Assembly: GCA_036897625.1 (NCBI GenBank)
Contig: JAYMTA010000491.1
Location: forward strand, 1 to 27,888
DNA: 27,888 nt
From: Pelargonium cotyledonis
Lineage: Eukaryota > Streptophyta > Magnoliopsida > Geraniales > Geraniaceae
Direction: 5' to 3'
This document shows, piece by piece, positions 22,704 to 27,888 of this stretch. A program made the position numbers and the translations under genes. Below the pieces are notes generated by a model. The model ran no database searches. It had not been told where the DNA came from and saw only the letters and a program-made list of their open reading frames with translations. Each line of letters opens with the position of its first letter. Position 1 is the first letter of the stretch.

Positions 22704-23789
22704 ATGGCGGCGGTGAACGGCACGGCAAGGGAAGCGATGGACGGTTTGGAGAAAGATTGTGCTAACCTGTCATTGGTGGAGGGGGGAGACGAGGGCCTGG
22801 TGGAGTTGGACTACGAGGCTGACGAGTCGGTTGTAGTACAGAGCACGGTGAGCAAGTGGACGTTGGTGGGTCATTTTTTGACGGAGGTGCCAATAAACTT
22901 CGTTGCTATGAAGAATATGATGGTCTTCCTATGGAGACCAGTGAAGAAGATGAATACGGAGGAGTTGTCGTATGCGGGGGATGGTGTAATAAAGTACCTC
23001 TTTGAGTTTAACCATGAAAAGGATACGCAGAGAGTACTGAACAATGGTCCATGGTTTTTTAATAGACATCTGCTGCTATGCGGAAGGGTGGGGCCTGATG
23101 TCGATCCGGTATCAGTACCGTTGTATTCATCATCATTTTGGGTACAGCTGCATGGTGTACCAATGGGGTATATGTCGGAGAGATTGTGTACTGACATAGG
23201 TAACTTGATCGGGACGTTTGAGATGACTGATAAGAATAACTTCACAGGGAGACGTAGTAGGGTTTTGAGGATTAGGGTGAGATTAGATATTCGAAAGAAG
23301 TATGGTGGAAGAGTGGCAGAGGTGGAGTTCAAATATGAAAGACTGCTCACGTTTTACTTCTATTGCGGGTTGTTGGGGCATTACGGGTTGTTGGGGCATA
23401 GCGATAAGTTTTGCGAGGCATATCTGGATAAGGCGGAGAAGGTGGAGAAGCCGTATGGGATTTACATGCGCGCTCAACCGAAACCCACGCTGCAATAAGC
23501 AGCGGCTAAATGGTTTGATGTTTGGGGCAAGAAGAAGAAGGGAAGGTCAGCAGAGCGGGTCGGTAGTGAGGGGTGCAAAGAACTGAAGATATTGGGATCG
23601 GTGGTAGTAGGAGGTGGGGTAGCGGGGAAGAAAGTGGAGGAGTAAACCATGGAAGCAACAAAGAAGAAGATGAGACAAATGGAGGAAGAAGGTGACAGAG
23701 AGGAGGTGGAGGGCATTGCTATGAAGGTTGAACTTTCAAAAAATGAGTTAACGGCGGACTCCCGAGAGGAGATCCGCCAAGAGCAATGA
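22704..23789 (+). pseudogene. LINE ORF1 (DUF4283 plus zinc knuckle), broken
   Basis: ORF1 encodes the nucleic-acid-binding protein that packages LINE RNA. I chose the ATG at 22704 (MAAVNGTAREAM) because it lies about 95 bp after the target duplication; an in-frame ATG-less extension upstream has no support. Residues about 50-175 show the DUF4283 pattern (WTLVGHFLTE; NNGPWFFNRHLLL; FWVQLHGVPMGYMSERL). A zf-CCHC_4 knuckle follows at 23350-23415, but it carries an 18-bp tandem duplication (23366-23401), and Tyr stands where the first Cys is expected (TFYFYCGLLGH). A TAA at 23496 ends the open frame at 264 residues. The same frame continues past a second TAA (23643) through a Lys-rich tail to TGA at 23787, probably the original end. 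That TGA overlaps the ORF2 start. Confidence 0.85.
23366..23401 (+). repeat. 18-bp tandem duplication in the ORF1 zinc knuckle
   Basis: cgggttgttggggcatta (23366-23383) is followed directly by the same unit with two changes (23384-23401). It duplicates the residues GLLGH, so the knuckle spacing C-x4-H-x4-C is lengthened by six residues in frame. Confidence 0.93.
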
Positions 23790-26700
23790 GTTGCCTAAGT
23801 TGGAACTGTCGTGGGGTGGGCAACCCACAGACAGTTAACGTTCTCGGTGATTTGGTCCGGGATAAGAGGCCCAACATAGTGTTTCTTAATGAAACACACA
23901 CTGTTTGAGTTAAATTGGACGGTATAAGGAGGAGGATTGGCATGAAAGATATGTTCACAATGGATAGTAGAGGGAGGAGTGGAGGTTTGGCTCTAATGTA
24001 GAATGAGGAGGTTGTTGTGTCATTACTTAGCTACTCCAAGAATCATATAGATGTGGTGGTGGACATGGAGGATGTAAGGCAATGGCATGTAACCAGTTTT
24101 TATGGGGAACCAGTTCGAGCGAGGAGGTCGGTAACATGGAATCTACTTCGCACTTTGGCCACGAGGTCGGGGCTCCCATGGCTTTGCGTTGGTGACTTTA
24201 ATGATATCATGGCTAAAGTGAGAAGTGAAGAGGTTGGCCACAACCCTATTGGTTAATCGATGGGTTTAATAGCGTGATGATGGATAGTGGACTCACTGAT
24301 CTTGGTATGCATGGATACCAATTTACTGGGTGTAGAGGGAGAGGCACAGATGAGTTCATGGAAGTAAAACTTGATAGAGCATTGGCGAATGATGCTTGGG
24401 TGGAGAAATTTGGAGATTATAAGGTGTGGAACTTGTCGTGTTTGACATCGGATCACTCGCCTTTATTTGTGAGACCGATGGTGAAAGAGAGACGTCGGCA
24501 TGGAAAGAGATTCCGATTTGAGAATTGTTGGATCGGGGAATCGGGCTGTAGGGAGGCTATGATTCGGAAATGGATGGGGTTTGCGAGTGATGGTGTGGTG
24601 GAGAAAATTGACAGGTGCGGTAAGGTGTTAGCGGAGTGGGGAGGGCCAAAATTAAAGGAACTCATGAGGCAAGTTCGAGATGCTAGGGGGTTGGTAGTTA
24701 ACAGTGGAGGGCGTGATAATGGTGATGTTAAAGAAGGCTATTTTAAGGCATTGGAGGCATATGAGCAATACTGGAAGCAGCGAGCGAAGTTGTTTTGGTT
24801 GGCGGAGGGTGACTCCAATACAAAGTATTTTCACGCGCTGGCATCGAGTCGAAAAAGAAACAACAAATTGGAGTAGCTGAAGGATGAGGATGAAGTGTGG
24901 CGTAAGGATGGCCACAGATTGGAGGAGGTAATCACACGTTACTTTGTCAATTTATTTAAATCTGAATGAGTGGAATCGGACTCGATGTACAGGTTGATAG
25001 GTCGGCGGTTGACGGAGTATCAAAATGCTGAATTAATGGCTCGATTTGACAGAGAGGAGGTTCGGTGTGCATTGGATTCCATGCACTCGGACAAGGCCCC
25101 CGGATCGGATGGCATGAACTTGACATTCTTTAAATAATATTGGGATATTGTGGGTTCGGAGGTGTCGGAAGCTTGTATTGATATAATTGCAAATAAGTCG
25201 ATGCCTGAGACACTTAATGATGCGTTAATCGTGTTGATTCCGAAGAAATCGAAGCCGGAGGTAATGGGAGACTTGAGACCAATCTCATTGTGTAATATAG
25301 TCTATAAGTTGGTTGCTAAAATGTTAGCAAATTGAATGAAGAAAGTGTTGGATAGTTGTATTTCTGAGTCCCAAAGCGCGTTTTTATCCGGTCGTTTAAT
25401 TTCGGATAATATTGGTATTGCAACGAAGATTTTGCATTCCATGAAGATGATGACTCAAGGCAAAAATGGAGTTGTGGCTCTAAAATGGAGAAGGCCTACG
25501 ATAGGGTGGAGTGGAAGTTTGTTTTAGATGTAATAAGGGCGATAGGTTTTTGTGAGGGGTGGTTGGAGCTTATAAAGATGTGTATGACCTCGGTTAGATA
25601 TCGGGTCATTATACCGAATGGGTTGTCGAAAGTGATTGTGTCGGAGAGGGGTTTAAGACAAGGCGACCCGCTATCCCCATATTTATTCATAGTGTGCGCG
25701 GAAGGACTTCTGATGCTGTTGAAGGAGGGTGAAAGGAAGGGCAAATTACATGGATGTCGGGTGTCGAGGTCGGCTCTTTCAGTTTCTCACTTATTTTTTG
25801 CAGACGACAGCTTGCTGTTTTGTAGAGCAAATAAGGAGGAGGTTAAGTTTGTGAAGGAAACGTTGTCAGTATATGAAAAAACATCGGGTCAGTGAGTTAA
25901 TCTTATGAAATCGGCAGTAATTTATAGTGCTAATGTTCTGGTATCTGAAAGATCTGTGTTAAGCATGTAGCTCGGAGTGAAGGAGGAGCCGGGTGTAAAT
26001 GGGTACATGGGATTGCCGATTTCTATGGGGAGGAGCAAGAAGGAGGTGTTCAGTTTTATCAAGGATAGGGTGGCGCAAAGGTTGAAGGGATGGGGTCGAA
26101 AATTTTTATCTCAAACGGAAAAAGAAATTTGATTGAAGACGGTGGCTCAGGCTCTCCCGAATTATGCGATGAGCATATTCCTTATCCCGATAGATACATG
26201 TGCTGCCATTGAACGGATGATGAACTCGTTTTGGTGGGGTTTGGGTTCGAGTGATACTCGGGGGATCCATTGGAGCTCTTGGGATAAGTTGTGTAATCGG
26301 AAGTAGGATGGAGGTTTGGGAGTTCGAAAGCTTCGAGACTTTAATTTGGCGCTTCTTGGTAAGCAAGGGTGGAGGCTTATAACTCATCCGGAGAGTTTGT
26401 TAGCAAGGATTCTGAAGGCTAGATACTACCCTAAGTCATCTTTCTTAGATGCTCCATCGGGTTCTAACCCGAGCTATTTTTGGAGGAGCGTTAAAGCTGC
26501 ATAAGAGTTGTTGAAGGCTGGGAGTGTCGTGCGAATTGGAGATGGAAAAAAGCACAAGAATATTCAGAGATCCTTGGCTGTTGGGGACAGAGTCAAAGAA
26601 GGTTCATTCACCGGTGCCGGAAGGATGGGAAGAGGCCACGGTGGAATGGTTGATGGAACCGGGAAGGAAGGAGTGGGACTATCAGCTACTACATTATTTG

Positions 26701-27811
26701 TTCTCGAGAGAGGAAAAGACTGTTGTTGGAAGAATTGTGTTGAGCAGAGGTGAAACAAAAGATGGCTGGTTATGGGACAAGGATCAAAAAGGGGAGTACA
26801 CAGTGAAGAGTGCTTATCACCATTTGAGGAAGGAAGGTGAGGTGATAGTTGGGACTAGTGAAGATAAGCAGTTTTGGAGGAGGCTGTAGAAGTTTAAGTG
26901 CCCCTCGAAAGCCAAACAGTTTGTTTGGAGAGGTTGTAATAGATATGTGCCCACTCTCACTAGGTTGAGGGATAAGAGAGTTGATGTAGAGGTGGAGTGC
27001 GTGAGTTGTGGGATGGAGGAGGAGAGTCTGGAGCATATAATATTTGAGTGTCCCTTGGCTAAGGAGTGTTGGGACACGTACGGTATTGGGGTGAGATGGC
27101 AGAGAGGAAGCTCGTTTAAGGAATGGTGGAAGAAGGCGTTGGGTAAAGAAGAAGGCTGCGTCCTTGTGCTGGTTTTTATAGAGGAGCAGAAATGATAAGT
27201 GTTGGAATAATATCAGATGGTCGGTGGGCAGGGTTCTAAGAGCAGCTAAGGAGATAGCTGAGGGGTGGTTGGAGGCGCAAGGGGAGGTTGGCTCGGGGAG
27301 GAGGGAAGTCGGTAAGGAGCAGCGGTTGTCAATGCCGGAAGAAGGGGCGAACAAAATTAACATAGACGCTGTTGTGTTTTGGGAGGAAGGGAGGACTGGT
27401 ATTGGTTGGGTGGCCAGAGGAGAAGGCGGAGCTTTTTGTGGAGCCTGTTGCAGGTCTCGGTTGGCGGCCATGGATGTGGAGGATGTAGAGAGCTAGGCGA
27501 TCAGAGAGGCGTTGATGTGGGCACAGGCTTCGGGATGGAGGAGAGTTGTGTTGGAGAGTGATGCGGAGGGGGTGATTAAGGCATTACAGGGAGGAGTGCC
27601 TGGAGTGGGTAGTAGTGGCTTGGTATTGCAAGATTGTTTGACTCTAATCGGCTCGTTCAATAGTGTCGTTTTTTCTCATGTTAGACGCTCTGCGAACAAG
27701 GTAGCTCACGAGCTAGCTCGGCTTCCGGGTTCCATGTCAGAGAGTAGTTTTCTGTCGTTTGATTCACTTCCGGATATAGTCCGCTCATGTATTATGTCTA
27801 ATTCTGAATAA
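23786..27811 (+). pseudogene. LINE ORF2 (endonuclease, reverse transcriptase, zf-RVT, RNase H), broken
   Basis: The start ATG at 23786 begins MSCLSWNCRGVGNPQ, the endonuclease N terminus. NETH, GDFN (24191-24202) and SDHSPL (from 24448) complete an apurinic-type endonuclease. Reverse transcriptase runs about 25050-25850: DKAPGSDG, LIPKKSKPEVMGDLRPISL, SQSAFLSGRLISDN, QGDPLSPYLF and the catalytic FADD (25797-25808). zf-RVT is about 26790-27080 (YTVKSAYHHL; CVSCGMEEESLEHIIFECPLA). RNase H is about 27350-27770 (INIDA; ESDAEGV; RRSANKVAHELAR). In-frame stops are at 23906, 23999, 24874, 24967, 25135, 25333, 25893, 25968, 26130, 26304, 26502, 26887, 27179 and 27494. Frame shifts lie near 24252, 25485, 26546-26551 (an extra A in an A run) and about 27165. 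The stop at 27809-27811 looks original. Confidence 0.93.
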
Positions 27812-27839
27812 TATACTTAAGTTCATTTCAAAAAAAAAA

Positions 27840-27857
27840 AATGAAAATGTTTAGGGT
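27840..27857 (+). repeat. Right target-site duplication of the LINE
   Basis: This 18-bp copy is identical to 22591-22608. Its first two A residues are shared with the poly(A) tail. Confidence 0.93.
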
Positions 27858-27888
27858 AAAAAATGGATATTTCTCTATGTTATAATAT
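27858..27888. mobile_element. Distal right arm of the interrupted foldback element
   Basis: The reverse complement of 27840-27888 begins atattataacat and continues gaaatatc, tttttac, ctaaacattttcat. It aligns with the left arm at 22408-22457, with small indels. This places the LINE inside the right arm. The window ends here, so the outer terminus is not seen. Confidence 0.75.

Larger units (their letters stand above)
22609..27839 (+). mobile_element. Plant L1-type LINE, near full length, inactive
   Basis: A non-LTR retrotransposon of about 5.2 kb. It has a short 5' leader (22609-22703), ORF1, ORF2, a very short 3' UTR (27812-27829), and a poly(A) tail of 12 A (27830-27841) merging with the target duplication. 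ORF2 has the order endonuclease, reverse transcriptase, zf-RVT and RNase H, typical of the plant L1 branch with a C-terminal RNase H. The element is G-rich on this strand and clearly unlike its AT-rich surroundings. At least 16 in-frame stops and four frameshifts make it incapable of autonomous movement. Exact 18-bp target duplications mark both ends. Confidence 0.95.

Noticed and set aside
22871..23350. 159-codon minus-strand open frame
   Set aside because: It is antisense to the DUF4283 domain of ORF1 and has no recognisable motif.
26770..27471. 233-codon open frame on the minus strand
   Set aside because: It lies antisense to the LINE zf-RVT and RNase H region, whose sense-strand protein motifs are clear. 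The antisense frame is Pro/Ser/Leu-rich as expected for a shadow.

Overview
The window is plant nuclear DNA, almost certainly from a eudicot. It holds two intron-rich genes with GT-AG junctions, AT-rich intergenic DNA, and a plant L1-type LINE. I cannot name the species from sequence alone. I found no rRNA, tRNA gene, CRISPR array or prokaryotic feature.

Layout. (1) Positions 1-10733, plus strand: the 3' part (11 exons, 1,571 codons plus stop) of a large gene. It fuses an alpha/beta-hydrolase (EMB8/YheT-like) domain, a long acidic linker and a multi-pass membrane CPBP/CAAX-protease-like domain; its 5' end lies before the window. (2) Positions 10734-11588: a convergent intergenic gap. (3) Positions 11589-16206, minus strand: a complete, intact sucrose synthase gene of the SUS1 clade. 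It has 12 coding exons that join to exactly 805 codons plus stop, a leader intron in the 5' UTR, a TATA box and upstream ACGT-core motifs. (4) Positions 16207-22407: AT-rich intergenic DNA without a believable gene. It carries transposon debris: a Helitron-like 3' end, MITE-like termini, a SINE-like piece and GC-rich palindromes. (5) Positions 22408-27888: a nested transposon. A roughly 5.2-kb plant LINE lies inside the right arm of a long inverted-repeat (foldback/MITE-like) element and is flanked by a perfect 18-bp target-site duplication. The LINE carries ORF1 (DUF4283 plus zinc knuckle) and ORF2 (endonuclease, reverse transcriptase, zf-RVT, RNase H). Both are broken by many stops and frameshifts.

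The two host genes are not an evident functional unit. Sucrose synthase works in cytosolic and membrane-associated sucrose cleavage; the fusion protein is probably an organellar or endomembrane protein of unknown role. The most interesting points are that both enzyme-like domains of the fusion appear to lack key catalytic residues, and that the nested LINE/foldback structure can be reconstructed at base resolution. I see no convincing new biological system here; the remaining observations are modest and listed individually.
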